Below the pieces are notes generated by a model. That model worked only from the letters and a program-made list of their open reading frames with translations, was not told where the DNA came from and did no database searches. The position numbers and the translations under genes are program-made. From Allomyces macrogynus ATCC 38327 (taxonomy: Eukaryota > Blastocladiomycota > Blastocladiomycetes > Blastocladiales > Blastocladiaceae), in assembly GCA_000151295.1 (NCBI GenBank), contig GG745359.1, forward strand, positions 423,159 to 487,158: a stretch of DNA of 64,000 nt, written 5' to 3'. Every line of letters starts with the position of its first letter. Positions within the stretch are counted from its first letter, which is position 1. Below, piece after piece: positions 22,141 to 34,700 of the stretch.

Positions 22141-24594
22141 CTACAGAGCGAGCAAGATTATGGTCGCGTACATCGCCAACCACAGGACGAGACTCAGCGG
22201 CGTGCAGGACCACAAGTCCGTGAGTTCGACGCGAATATGCAACAACTGGACGGGCACGGCCGGTTCGCGCTCGCGCGCTGGTCCCGCACGCTGGCAAGCG
22301 AGCTCACCGACGCGTTCGACGGGTCTGGTTCCTCGCACGTTGAGACCGTGGACATCGTTGCACTGCCACCACCACTGGCCTTGGGCGGCTCCGAGTCGCT
22401 GATGAGCCGTGCGCGGTCAAACTCGAGGTTGCCAATCTTGCGGTGCAGCAGCGCGACCACGATCGCGGCCGACACGAGGTAGGCGATCGCCATGGCCGCG
22501 ATCGGGATAAAGTCGAGGCTTCATGCGACTCGGTCGTCGGGCGCCCCAGCTTGGAGGGAGACGACGCGGAATACGACCGTGCACAAGACGGCAATGAATT
22601 CTGCGAGGTGGTACTGGGGCGCAATGCCCGCGTGCTTGCGCAGCCGCCGGTGCGCCTTGATGATCAGTCGTGGGGTCCATTGGCCGCTGGTACCGAGCGC
22701 TCTGGTTGCGGATGGTGTCGAAATGGCCGGCGTGGGCGCCGAGATGGTCGCGTTCGAGAAACGAGATGCAGCGGGCTACGTGGAGAAGGCCAGAGCATGT
22801 TGTGAGTCCGGCGTAAGAGATTCAAACGTTGCTATGCTGAATGCACCTTGAACGAGTTGCCTGAGCGAAATATGTGCGTCCGGCGTGACACTCGCGGTCT
22901 CTGGCAGGACGAATGCGGCGGCAGCTGGCGCGCGAGCAGCTGTTTCAGCGTGTCGCCGTGCAGGTCGCGGAGCGGGACGTGCGCGCGCCAGGCAAAGACC
23001 ACGTCGGAGAGAAAGCCGCTGTCGATGAACACAATCAGGGCAACCGTTGTGAGCGCCATGAGAGCCAAGGTTGCTAAACTCGCGCGGGTGCGCAGCGACA
23101 GCCAAAGAATCGCGAGCTCTTCGGCGAGCTATACAGCGGGAACGCAAGACAGCGTGAGTCGCAAAGATTCGAGCAATGAGAGGTCACCAGTGCAGTGCAA
23201 ACACACATGAAAGTAACATGACATCCATGGGTCATGTCGCCGGAACGCCATGGACGCGGTCATTGCCATGACAAAGACGACCAGCGACATGATGGCGCGG
23301 CACGCGCCGGGGACCCCAAACTCGACGGCAAACGACGCGAGAGAGCTCGATAACGCCCAGGAGTCTCTGGTCACGCGAGTGGCAGCGGCAGCCAAACCTC
23401 GAAACACGACGTGGCCTGCAGACCGCGGCAAGACGATTGCGATTAGTCGTCGCTCCACCATAAAACGATTGGATGGACCAAGCAAGCGTACCTGCAAAGT
23501 GCACCGGGACAAAATCGAAATGGCTGCGCCATAAGTGCACCGTCTTGATGCACTCCACGCGGCGGACCAAGCAAACCATGACCGTGAGCCCCGCCGGGAT
23601 GCCGAGAGGCATGAGCAAATACGCGATCTGGTACCCCCACGCGAGCAATACCCACGACGCGAGACCCGAGAGGACAAAGAAAAAGATGGCCGTCGTGGTT
23701 CGCTGAATGACGGCACGTGGCCCATCGTCGGATCGAGTGCGCCGCTTCAAGCCCAACCTGAATATGATGGGCGAGACGAGACACACCAAAATGAAATGCA
23801 GCGTCTCTTGCCGGCAACATGAGGAGAGAGCGTGAGCGGATCAACTCTCAAGTCAGACGAACGCCCACATCATGCTGTCCATTTCGAGAATGAAGGCTAG
23901 TACCATCAAGGTTCCCTTGCCATATCAGCGGATCTGTTCTGGCGAGGAGTGTGGGCTCGATCCAGTTGGTGAAACAGCGTGTCGACATGGAGAGCGTGAG
24001 CAAGATCGTGACACCCTGGACGAACAGCACGGCAAAGACGCCAACGAGCCACTTGGCGCCCAATGTCCACCGGTGGACAGGTTGCGCCGACCTCGCAGCG
24101 GCCGTGTCCACCGGTTCGTCTCGAGCGACGGCGCTTCCCGCGGGCGGCGCTCCAGTCAATAGCTGCGAGCTTGAAGCAGCTGCACGAGCGACGTGATACC
24201 GTTGCGTCCCGACCTCGGGCGGGAACAGCGCCATGTGTTGCGGAAACACGGCAGCAAAACGTTGCTGCATGATCGTCGCGACGACATCCAATAAATTATC
24301 AGCCGCGCGATCGTGAACCTGAGCTTGAACATGGCAGCACGGCTGATGAAATATTGAAACCATGCCAAGTACGTGGCGTGGAAGACCGTTGCGATACGGC
24401 CACCGTAACGACGGCCACGGCACTACTTGGGCGCGGCATGGTGGCAGCAGCAAACAAAAACGAGTGCGCGCCGCGCCGCAATCCCACCTCGTTGTCGCCG
24501 TCGTCGGCGCGCCAAACTGCCGGGTTTCCGCGCGTATACTCGAGGCAGATAATGTTCCTAATGCGGGTAGTTGCCGACCCGTAGGTTGGTTCAT
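22141..24594 (-). CDS. Multi-span membrane protein, paralogue 1 (unidentified family)
   Basis: A reverse-strand multi-exon gene; limits and splice sites are approximate. Recognisable blocks in order: MQQRFAAVFP with a downstream LGAKWLVGVFAVLF helix (about 24290-23940); RTTTAIFFFVLSGLASW and further helices ending LVRRVE (about 23790-23480); FRGLAAAATR through FVMAMTASMAF (about 23420-23240); an MALMALTTVALIVF helix followed by PLRDLHGDTL (about 23080-22900); VSAAIVVALLHRKIGNLEFDRAR (about 22500-22420); and TPLSLVLWLAMY near the C-terminus. Each block has a counterpart in the same order in the neighbour at 24898-27428. At least eight hydrophobic segments are visible, so it is an integral membrane protein. 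I do not recognise the family. The N-terminal exon is unclear and the gene may be damaged there. Confidence 0.55.
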
Positions 24595-24897
24595 ATCAGG
24601 GCTGCACCGCTGGCCGGAAATTCAACGAGGGCCACGTTGTCAAGTCCAAGCCCACGTCGAAAAAGCAGGCGCCCAGAACTGGACGCCGTGTCAGTCCATC
24701 TCAGTCTCGCTCAGCGAAATCGTTGTCGTCGTGCACCGTCCGTGCCATCGGCGACGATCGGCGACCCGCTGGCGACCGGCGGCGACCCGTCTGATCCGTC
24801 TAAGCCGCCTGCACGAAATCACGCAATGGTATTTCCTAGACGGAGCTATATATTTCAGTCCAGCAGTCCCGCAGTCTACTCTCCAACCAGCCCATCA

Positions 24898-27428
24898 TCA
24901 CCTCGACGACGGCGAGAGCTGTATCATGACCGAGAACACGACGAGCCACAAGACCAAACTCGGCGACGTGCACTCCCACAAGTCGTCACGGCCCATCCGG
25001 ATCGGGTCGAGCTGAACCACCTGCGGGAGATGCGGAGCGGCCGGTAGGTCAGTCCCGCTCGCGGTGCGCGCCCTTCTCGATCCCGCCAGCGCTTTCATGA
25101 TGAGGCCCAAGGGCGATCTCGGCGACGCCATGGGCTCAACACTGGTTCTCGTCTCTTGCCTGGTCAGCGGCACGTGGTCCGTGACGTTCGTGCTCGTGCG
25201 CGACAAGCCCGGGACCTCGAGCGACTGCGACGTCAGCTTCGGGCGCAAGATCGTCGACGCTGGCGACACGAGCGGGACCGAGTCGAGCGTGAGGACGCGA
25301 ACGCGGTCAAAGCCGAGGTTGCGGATCTTGCGGTGGTACAGGAACACGACAATCGCGGCAGCGACGGCGTACGAGAAGGCCATGGTCGCCAGCGGGATAA
25401 ACGAGCGCACCCACTGGATCCAGTCGGTGGGCATTTCGGCTTGCAGCGCGACGAGACGGAAGAGCGCAATGCAAGCAACGGCGATCACGCGCGCAAGGTG
25501 GTACTGGTGCGCCACGTCGGCGTGCCCTTGAAGCCGCTCGTGCACGCGGGCGATCAGCGCAGGCGTCCAGCGGCCCTCGGATCCAGGGGTGTCGGTCGTG
25601 GGGGATGCGAGCATGGCCGAAAGGGTAGCGGCGGGCGACGGCGGAGCCATGAGCGACTGATTGATGAGAGATTCAAAGCAGTGGAGGTGAGCGTACTGGC
25701 CTGGATTTCGCAGAAGAAATTTGACGAGTACTGACATCTGAACTCGGGCGCGAGAAGGACTCGATCATGTCAACGCGCCGCTGCGACTTCGAGGGTTGGC
25801 TCGACGTGCTGGGCTTGCGTCGTCTCGGGCCGCGCGCCGGAAGTTGCCGCGTGAGGTAGTGAAAGAGCGAGTTGCCGTACAAGTCGCGTAGCGGGATGCC
25901 TGACGACCAGGAAAACACGAGGTCGTTGGCAAGTCCACTCGAGAGGAGCACGAGAAGCAGAACATTGGCTGCTGCCGCGAGGGCCAGCGTATCGGCGTCC
26001 GAGTCGCCCTGCAACGTGAGAACGAGGACGGCCAGTTCTTCAGCCAGCTACCCGTAAGCAAATGGGTGGAGCACGTTCAGTGCGGCCGAAATAAAGGTGG
26101 AGAAGACAGAAACAAATCGTAAGCGTACGCGGAAGAAGAAAGACACCCACAGGTCGCGCTTTAGGAAAACCAAGGACGCCGACATGTTCATGACGAGCAC
26201 CGTCAGCCAAATCACGGCGCGCGCAATCGCGGGCGTGCCAAACTTGATGGCAAATGACATCAAATGGGAGGTCGAGTGCGGCACGACCGCGGGAATGTCG
26301 CGACAAAACACGATCAATCCTCGAAAGACGAAATACGCTGTGCGATGAAAAGCACTGAAATCAGGTCAGCGCGAGCCAGGCTGCGGGCATAGCAGCATAA
26401 AGACGGACCAGCGAAATGCAAGTAGGCCAAGTCGAGGTGGCCGTGCCAAAGCGGCATCGACTGGTTGCGCTTGACGCGGCGGATAAAATGCACGGTCACG
26501 GCGAGTGCCGCGACGATGAGAACCGGCAAGATGAAGAGCGAATAGGCGACGTTCCAGACTATCAAAAGCCAGTTGCCGAGGGCCATGACGACGAGCACAA
26601 AGATCGCGGTCGTCGACCGCTGCGCCTTGGAGCGCCGCCCGTCCTCGGCATGTCGGTTGTCCAGCACCAAGGCCAGCTTGAGAAAGATCGGCGAGAGAAT
26701 GCACACGGACATGAAGCACACCGTCTTTTAGGTCCAAGAAGGAGCGGAAATGAGTCGCTATGCACTCGTAATTCTTGGAATAGAGACGAAGGAGCCGCAC
26801 CGCTGATCTCGCCCGCCAAGGTGAACCGGTTTGTTGAGCGCCAATCCACAAAACCGCGCGTCTCTCTCGAAATGAGCTGCGCGAAGATGACCACTTGCCC
26901 GATTATCATAAGGAGAATGGTCCCGAGCCATCTTGCGCCCAACGACCATGCGATCCGTGGTCGTCGACGTTGCTCGCCGGGAATGGATTGCACAGACGCT
27001 AATGATCCGGTCATAATGGCCGGCACGCTTGCACCAACTTCGACTTCTCTTTCCGAGCCTGATCCTTGAGCGGGTCCAGCCAAACGTGCCGCACGGGCTT
27101 TCGGTCGCCGCGAGCAGCAAGATCCGTTAGGGAACAACGCCATAAATCGAGGGAAAACAGCGGCAAAGTGCTGCTGCATGACGATGGCAGCAATGGCCCA
27201 GTAAAAGAGGGCGTGTGCGGCATTGATGGCGACGGCAACTTGGCGCTTGTCGGCTTGAGTGCGAAAATATAGGGTCCACGATGTGTATGAGCCGACTACC
27301 GCCGTGGTCGCGAGCGCGACGCCGAGGATCGGCAGCCCGGAGCGCAGCATGTCCTGTGGCCGCAGTGGCGCCCTTCCGTGCAGCGGCAGCGTGTCGGTTG
27401 CAGCTAGTGTCACGTCTTGAGGCTCCAA
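24898..27428 (-). CDS. Multi-span membrane protein, paralogue 2 (unidentified family)
   Basis: Exon blocks lie about 27428-26780, 26721-26400, 26345-26048, 26040-25680 and 25737-24898; exact junctions are not resolved. Hydrophobic segments include LPILGVALATTAVVGSY, ALFYWAIAAIVMQQHFAAVF, LGTILLMIIGQVVIFA, CILSPIFLKLALVL, AIFVLVVMALGNWLLIVW, LFILPVLIVAALAV, VIWLTVLVMNMSASLVF, NVLLLVLLSSGLA, VIAVACIALFRLVAL, MAFSYAVAAAIVVFLY and LVLWLVVFSVMI. Motifs shared with paralogue 1 are LGARWL, PLRDLYGNSL, HRKIRNLGFDRVR and SPSLVLWL. There is a Ser/Thr-rich region before the C-terminal helix. Tandem duplication is clear. The family and role (receptor, channel or transporter) are unknown to me. Confidence 0.6.
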
Positions 27429-27728
27429 GCGGAGATGTTGAAGCGGAGGTTGTCGACAAGGTCGCTCGCTGTTGGATCAGGAGACAAGCAGGAGAATCGA
27501 GGCGCCTTCCGAGGCGTGTGAGCTCTCTGCGACCCTCGCGGCAATCGCCTGGCCTCCATAGAACTGCTTCAGCCCGCATCGGCCAAATGCCAACAACCAA
27601 CCATCATCTGAAGCGCGCCGCGAGACTGGCGACTTGCTCGATACCAACATCATTGGCCCTCGACGGGGTCAACACCGTTCACACCTTGCTCCAGTGGAGC
27701 GCAATCGACGTTCGACCCTCTAGCGACC
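27429..27728. promoter_or_regulatory. Divergent spacer between membrane paralogue 2 and mitofusin
   Basis: 300 nt between the proposed reverse-strand start (27428) and the mitofusin ATG (27729). It must contain both 5' ends. No specific element is recognisable. Confidence 0.4.
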
Positions 27729-30693
27729 ATGTCTAGCACGTTCCCGCGGCGCAGCACGCTCGTTGGTCGGCCTGCAATGCCGCCGCCACCACATCCACCT
27801 TCCCAGCCTGCGGCAAGCGCTGTTCTGAGCGAAATGTACACCGAGAACCAGAAGCGTCTGGTCGCGTACCTGCAGCGCGCGCGCGGGCTCGTCTCCGAAG
27901 TCGAGCGGCTCACGCAGAGCTCGCAGCACCAACGGCTGTTGTACCCGCTCGACCTGGCGCGCATCCACGGCGGTTCCCGCGCCGACCACGAAGCCCATCA
28001 CCAACGCAGCAACTCGCGGCTCGCTCGTACCATTTCGACCCGCATCACACCTGCCGTCCGCGTCTTGATTGGCGGCAGCAAGCGGTCCGGCACGGCAGCT
28101 CCTCCCGGGTCGGAAATCGCCCCGCCGGTCGCATACAATCGCCGCGTGTCGGCACCGCACGTCTCATCAGCGTCGTCGACGGCGGCGCGGTCCGAGATTG
28201 GGACGGCGCCGACGCGGCAGCTGTCGCGAGCGTCGTCGTCGCGGTCGTTCCACGACGATTCCGACACGGGCAACGACGATGGCGATGAGGTGGAGACGCT
28301 GTTCCGAGTATTGACGCTCGACGTGCCTGCCACGTCGGCTGGTTTCCTCTTGCCGGCCGATGCGCTCACGTCCATGCTGCGCAACAAGTTGACCGAAGTG
28401 CGCCAGCACTTGGTCACGCTTGAGGGGCGTGTGCAGGACCCAACGTGCCGGATCTTGGTGCGCTTCATTTGTTCTTGGTCGCGATTCGAACCTTTCTTGG
28501 TGCTCATGTGCCAAATCACAATGTCTACAGGTCACGGGCGATCTGAACAGCGGCAAGTCGTCGTTTGTCAACGCTCTCCTGCGCCGCAACGTCGTTCCCG
28601 TCGACCAGCAGCCGCTGACCAACGTCTTTGTCGAGGTCCTCGACGCGCGGCACAATACCGCGCGTGGGCAGCGCGAGGAAGTGCACCTGGTCCGCGACGG
28701 TGCAACCATTTTGAGCGGCAGCCAAGGCGGCGATGACAAGAGCAAGCGTGCGATGCAACCACCTGCTCAGCAACGTCACCCAAAGCACAAGGCGGCGGCC
28801 CACGTCGACGAGGCCGACGTCTACCCGCTCGACCAGCTCGCGCATCTCGTTGCCGAACCCAACGGGTATGAGATGATCAAGTGCTTTATTTCCGAGGACC
28901 CGGCCGCGACTTCGACGTCGGTCCTCGTCGGAAACGAGTCAGTGGACGTGCACATGATCGATTCACCCGGGCTGAACCGCGACGTCTGGCAGACCATGGC
29001 GCTATTCTCGCAGGAAAAGGAGATTGATGTGATTGTCTTTGTCGTCTCGGCGCCCGACCATTTTACGCTCTCGTCGCGCGAGTTTCTGACCAAGGCCGGC
29101 CAAGAAAAGGCCTACATCTTTGTCGTCATCAACAAGTTTGACTCGATTCGCGACAAGGAGCGGTGCAAGCGCACGATTCTGCGCCAGATTCAACAGCTGT
29201 CGCCGCACACGTTCGAGTACCGCGACAAGCTCGTGCATTTTGTCTCGGCCGAGGGCATGCTACGCGACGTACAGGCCGCACAACGTGCGGGCGCCGTGGC
29301 CGTGTCGGAAACGCCGCGGATTGCCGAGTTTCTGCACGTTGAGCGCGCGCTCAAGGAGTTTACGCTCGAGAAGCGCGCCGTCTCCAAGCAGTCGCCCGTC
29401 AAGCGGTACATTGAGCACTTGCTGCACGACATGGAGCTTTTGCTCGACTTCAACGTCGCCAAGCTGAACGAGAGGCTAACAGAGCTGCGCGACGACCTGG
29501 CCGCCGTCCAGCCGCGCGAGGCCGAACTCGCCGAGCGCAAGCTCGCCGTCATGCGCGAGCTCAACGACACGATTGCGCGCGCCGGGGACTCGTCGGCTGC
29601 CGTCGTCGCTGCCAAGATTGCCAAGTTGCCGGCACTGCTCGTTGAGCGCGGCGAGGCCGTCGAGTGGCCAGGGCTCTTGCACGCGCACGATTACGTGCGC
29701 AGCCTGCACCGCGCCCTGGTCGATGTGGTCGGCATGGAGCTCGAGGCGTGCAGGCAGCACGCCCTGACGGAAATGCAGGCGGCGTGGGACGTCATGGCAA
29801 ATGCGCACGCCGAGTGGGCCCTGGCCGCTGCAGCTGCGCTCGGTACCCCCGATGCGGCAGCGGCCGCCAAGTCGTCGCTGGTTCCGCTCAAGGTGCCTGC
29901 CACGCCGCTTACACAGCTCTACCCGCTGACCATGGCCCTGACACCAGCCGCGCTCCTGTTCCCGCACTCGGCAATCACGTCGTCTGCAGACTCCTCTTCC
30001 ACGGTCACATTGCAACGGATCGCGGCCATGATCCCGACCTCGCGCGCAGCCTGGCGCGAGACATGGCACGCGACGACGACGTGGGTCCTGTCGCTGACCT
30101 GGTCGGACGTTGTCGGTGCCCCCTCCGCGGCCATTTCGTTCGCGCGCACGTCACTCATCGCGCTCGTACCAACGGGAACCACCTCCATGGCCTCGCTCGC
30201 GCTGACCGGCTGCTCATTTATCACGCGGTCGGCCATGTTCCCAACCCGCTCCATCTCGTCGGACCTCTTCTCGCTCGGCCTTCGCGTGGGTCTGCGCCGG
30301 ATGACCCTCTTTGCCGCGGCCGGCGCCTTTGTCGCGGCCGGCGCGTTCGGGTACCATTACGTTGCGACGATGCCCGCGCATTTACCGCACACGCTCGCGG
30401 CGGCCGTCATCGATCGCATGCGTGCCGCGCAGTACCCGGACACGATCTCTGCGCACCTGCGCACGACCGCGGCGGTCGCGCTCACGCACACGTTGGGCGA
30501 TGCGGCAGCTAAGATGGACGCGGGGATCGGGTCGGTACGTGATCGCCGCGACGCGCTCGCTGCGCAGGTCCAAGCGGCCGAGGAGGCCGTGGACGAGATG
30601 GAGAGCGTCAAGGAGCGGTGCGTGCTGTTGCGTGGGCAAGTGCATGCGGTCGCTGTGGACGAGTCGCTTGCGTCGGTGCCGGTGCGCGCGTGA
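27729..30693 (+). CDS. Mitofusin / Fzo1-type mitochondrial outer-membrane GTPase
   Basis: Two exons (27729-28457, 28531-30693) give 963 residues. The N-terminal region is Ser/Pro-rich with heptad-like stretches. The dynamin-type GTPase has G1 GDLNSGKSS, a G2-region threonine in QQPLTNVF, G3 DSPGLN and G4 NKFD. Heptad repeats flank the domain (LLLDFNVAKLNERL; a C-terminal coil ends the protein). Hydrophobic segments near 30190-30370, including TLFAAAGAFVAAGAFGYHY, fit the membrane anchor. Mitofusins tether and fuse mitochondrial outer membranes by GTP hydrolysis. Length and order match fungal Fzo1 with a longer N-terminus. The intron falls just before the P-loop. Confidence 0.92.
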
Positions 30694-30798
30694 GGAGGAG
30701 AATGGAGTGGGTGGGTGGCACCGGCGTTTGCTTTAGAGCCGGGTTCGCCGGCGAGGACAGGGCCCATCGAGGTGGGGCTTCTCTGTGTTTGATAGAAT

Positions 30799-31026
30799 CT
30801 ATACATCCATCAACCGATTGACCAAGAGGACGCTTTCTTTCTGGGTGGAGAGCGAGCGCCAGAGCTGCTTCAGGACCACGTCAAATTCGTTCTTGCACTG
30901 ACACACCGCGATGGCACGCTGCGCCAGCTCCGTTTCCAACAAGGCCGTCTGCACTCTGCTGACCCGCCGCACCGACACCAACGAGCAACCAATGAGCAGA
31001 CCGGCACTGGCGGCAGTCCGCTTCAT
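30799..31026 (-). CDS. Short unidentified ORF with a hydrophobic N-terminus
   Basis: About 75 codons from a Met at 31026. A hydrophobic start (SAGLLIGCSLVSV) is followed by a helical stretch (ALLETELAQRAIAVCQCKNEF). It converges on the mitofusin 3' end. It could be a small protein or the last exon of a longer gene, since the frame upstream stays open to 31089. No family recognised. Confidence 0.3.
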   Translation of the reverse strand: MKRTAASAGLLIGCSLVSVRRVSRVQTALLETELAQRAIAVCQCKNEFDVVLKQLWRSLSTQKESVLLVNRLMDV

Positions 31027-31710
31027 GGCGCTCCTTGACCGCTGCAAGGCCGGCCCCAAAGCGACACGCGCAAGCAAGCACTTGTCCACCCTCCAACGCC
31101 AGCGACCGGCCAGCTCGATTGATCAATTTACGGCATTCTCGACCTGTCCGACTCGCTCGACCAGTTCGACCAGCGCTTTTGATCCAAATGCAGCGCAGCG
31201 ACTACGATTTGCCAGCATTTTGATTGGCCACCTCGGCCAACGCGTTGTAGTCGGCGTTCGCGCGACGACCTGACGTGCAGCCAGCTCGGCGAGCACGTTT
31301 GACCAAGTCCTGCGCGAACGACCTGAACTTATTTGCCGCCAAGGCACCATTGCGCTCAGATCCGACGCGGATGGGTCTGTCCTGCCGGTGCGTTTTGACA
31401 GCACTGCTGGCACTGCGCATGAGCAAAATCAAGGATTGACCACGACCGTTTGCACAACCACAGGGTGGAGAACTTGCCATGTAATCGAATTGATTGCGAT
31501 CCGTCGTTCTCCGCTGGCCACCACGCCCGCGTCATCATTGATCCACTGTTCTCGTTGGCGCCAACGCTGTGGTCATGAGACGGGCCAGAGGCGGGGCCGC
31601 GAGGTACATTCATTTAAAATTGAACATGTTGCTGGATTAGGAGCTGATTTCCGTCAATGTCGTTCCGTTGATAGGCCGAGCACGACGGCGACGCGCGCAA
31701 ACGGCTCGAA
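31027..31710. other. Spacer without supported gene
   Basis: Short ORFs only. It precedes the large broken gene and may hold its promoter and 5' UTR. Confidence 0.35.
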
Positions 31711-34700
31711 ATGGAGGTATGGTCGACCATCGCTAAGTCACTGATCAATATGCGCCTTGGATAAGGATTGACCATGTTCCATGTTATAGCCCGTGGCTGA
31801 GATTTGGCAGCTGCAAGCCAACAAGGGCGACGCAGCCGTGGTGCGGTTTCGGCCGCACGACAAGATGGTGCACACCGATTTCATCATGGTCATCGACACG
31901 GGTCTGACCGAGGCCGATTTCCGCCACGTGCTCGACCTCGTCAACCAGGAAAATCTCGTCATCAACTTGGTCGTCGTCTCGCACAGCGACGAGGACCACT
32001 ATGACGGCATGACCAAGATGTTTATAAGCACCTGGCTCGGCGAGAGATTCCGAATCCGGAGACGGCAGACCAGATCACGACTCTGTTCAAACACGCCTAT
32101 TTTATCGTCAACTGGTACGGCGCCGTGCTCAAGGACGTGGATCCTAACAACAAGTCGGTGTCGGCCACCAAGGCAACGGCCGTGTCGGCACTGATCGCCA
32201 GGCTCTCGGAGCTGTTCCCGAACCGCGTCATGGACACGCGCCAGAACTCGACGGGTGCCAAGAACGTGGCCGGTGTCTGGTACCCGCCGCAGGGATTTCT
32301 CGCGGGCGTCGGTCTGTATCGGCTGTTTTGCGATGGGAGCGTGGACGACGTGTTCCGCTTGGACAACGAGTGCCACGCGTGCCCGCTCAACCAAGACGCG
32401 CACAACGAGCTCTTGGCGCACAGCCGTCGCTACGGGCTCGTGGGGCCCGTCCAGGCGCATGACGCAAGAGCCGACCCAGCCGCGACTAGGACACGCATCG
32501 AAGCCACGCTCAACGCGTGTCGGTACCATAAGGATAGCGGTCGTGCCGCCGAGGTGCTGTGCGTCGCATTCCAGGAGCATTTCTTCAACGGCAAGACACG
32601 CGCACCGATGCCGCCCGTGTCGGGTGTCAGCGAGGCGAACCGTGGGTCCGTCGGCCTGCTGATTCGTGCCGACAAGTTCAGCTTCTTGGCCATGGGTGAC
32701 CTCGGGTACAATGGCGAGATCCTCGTCGCGCGCAGTTTGCCCAACCTGCTCCCGTCCGGCTACCAGCTCGTCGTGCACAAGATTAACCACCAAGGGTCCA
32801 AGCACTCGACCGTCGACCATACGGCGCGCGCGAGCTTGTTTTCCGAGACGGCGTTCAAGCCGTGCATTGTCCTCACGTCGCACAGGCTGCAGGCCAAGCC
32901 AGAGCACCCGGACCCGGCCGTGACGAGCGCCATCATGCGGCATCTCGATGCCGAGCCGTGCGTCGCACTCTTCAGCAACCGCGCGCCCATGGGCTTCGCC
33001 CCAGCCAATCACACGCGGGTCGTGACGACCGGTGCCCATGACGCGAATCTCGGGCTCGACCCGTTCCGGAGCAAGCTCGTCGACTACTAGTTTGACGTGT
33101 CGCCCGAGTTGGAGGCCAAGGGCAGGGAGCACTTTGCCGAGCTGAACAAGCAGAACTACAGCAAGCAGCTCGGCATGCACGTGCGCGTGTCGGGCGCAAG
33201 ATTTGACGCGGCCCTCGTCGAGTGTTACAAGAACCCGCGGCTACGGCGTACCGCCATTGACCCGCATCGCATGATTTCATTTTATTTGACGACGGGTCAC
33301 GCTGTCCCGATCGCGTCGCTGTGGCTCGACGTGGTTCCGTTCGTGCAGGTATTCGCGGCGGTCGCTGGTGTTAACCCAGCTGTTGGCATCGACGGGACGC
33401 TGGTGGTCTATCACCCAGCTCGTGGTGTCGGCCATTTCGCGATCCGGTATGGGCACGCTGTCATGCAACTCGACCAGCTGCGGGTCGAGGCGCGACGTGT
33501 CGTGGACGGTGTCGGAGTGGCAGCGTTTGACGCGCGGCTCCAGATTAGCGACAATGGGCCGCCGCTGTGGATGCGTCTGGACACGGCGGTGCGCTACACG
33601 AATGCTGCCCGTATGTTCCCCGTGACGCTCGTCGAGTGCGACCGCCCGCACCCGGCGCTCGTTGCGGCACTGCTCCGCGACCACGAACTGTTCCAGTCGC
33701 TGTCGGCGCGGTTCCCGCGGCTCTGGGCCCACGTACAGGACCATGTCTTGGAAGCGCATGTCTCGCTCCAATTCTTGCCGCTCGCGTTTGACTTTGTCGG
33801 CCCGCCCGTGCCGACGCTGTTTGCTGAGCTCGTGTGCCGGTTTGATGGGTTTGCCAGCGATCTCGTGCTTCAGCTGTCGACCGAGTTTCTCCCATGCCCG
33901 CGCGACGGCCATGGACGGCACCGCTCACTGCCGATGTGGAGCATCAAAATCATCGGCGTGCTCGATTTGGTTGGCGATGCACCGCCGCACAAGCTCGGGT
34001 TTTGCGCCGTCGTCCAAGGAAGCGGCGACATGGAGGCGCACTTGGTCCCGCCGCGCAACTGGTTGGTCGAGCAGTTCGCTGCGGCGCTGACTGGGCCCGA
34101 TTTCCTCGGCGCCATCAAGAATATGGTTCCGGGGACCCTGACCTTGCGCGACGTGTGGGCCAAAAATTCGTTTGATCTCAAGGCGAAAGTGTCGCGCAAG
34201 GATTTGCAGGAAGTCGGTGTTGCCGTTTCGCTGTTGTCGCCATCGAGGCGCACCTGTTTATCTCGCCGGCCGTGTCGGTACGGTTTGCTGTCGTCGGCGA
34301 CTTGAAGATGTCCGGGGTTGAGGACGCGCCCGTCGCGGTTCATGATTGCGTCGGCGAGATTTGGCTCGGCAAGGGATTCAATCGGTGGACATTGGCAGGC
34401 GGTGCGCTGTCTGCCACGGACACGCTCGGAAATTGGTCACTTGGCGCGCGCCGACTTGCGACTCGATCGATCCGATGGGACCACCAACTGGACCGTCGCG
34501 ATTCAAGTCATGTGCGAAGAGGGACAACGTCCGCAGCTCGCCCTCATGTTTGCGACCAAGCAGCTCCCGCTGGCCCTGCCACGGCTCGCCGAGGACCACC
34601 AGCCTGACGCGCTTTTCCGTGCACCCGGATTCCAGTTGTGGTCGGCTGACATGGAGCTGAGCTTGTTCAAAACGTCTGGCAGCGGGTCATGGACGGTGTA

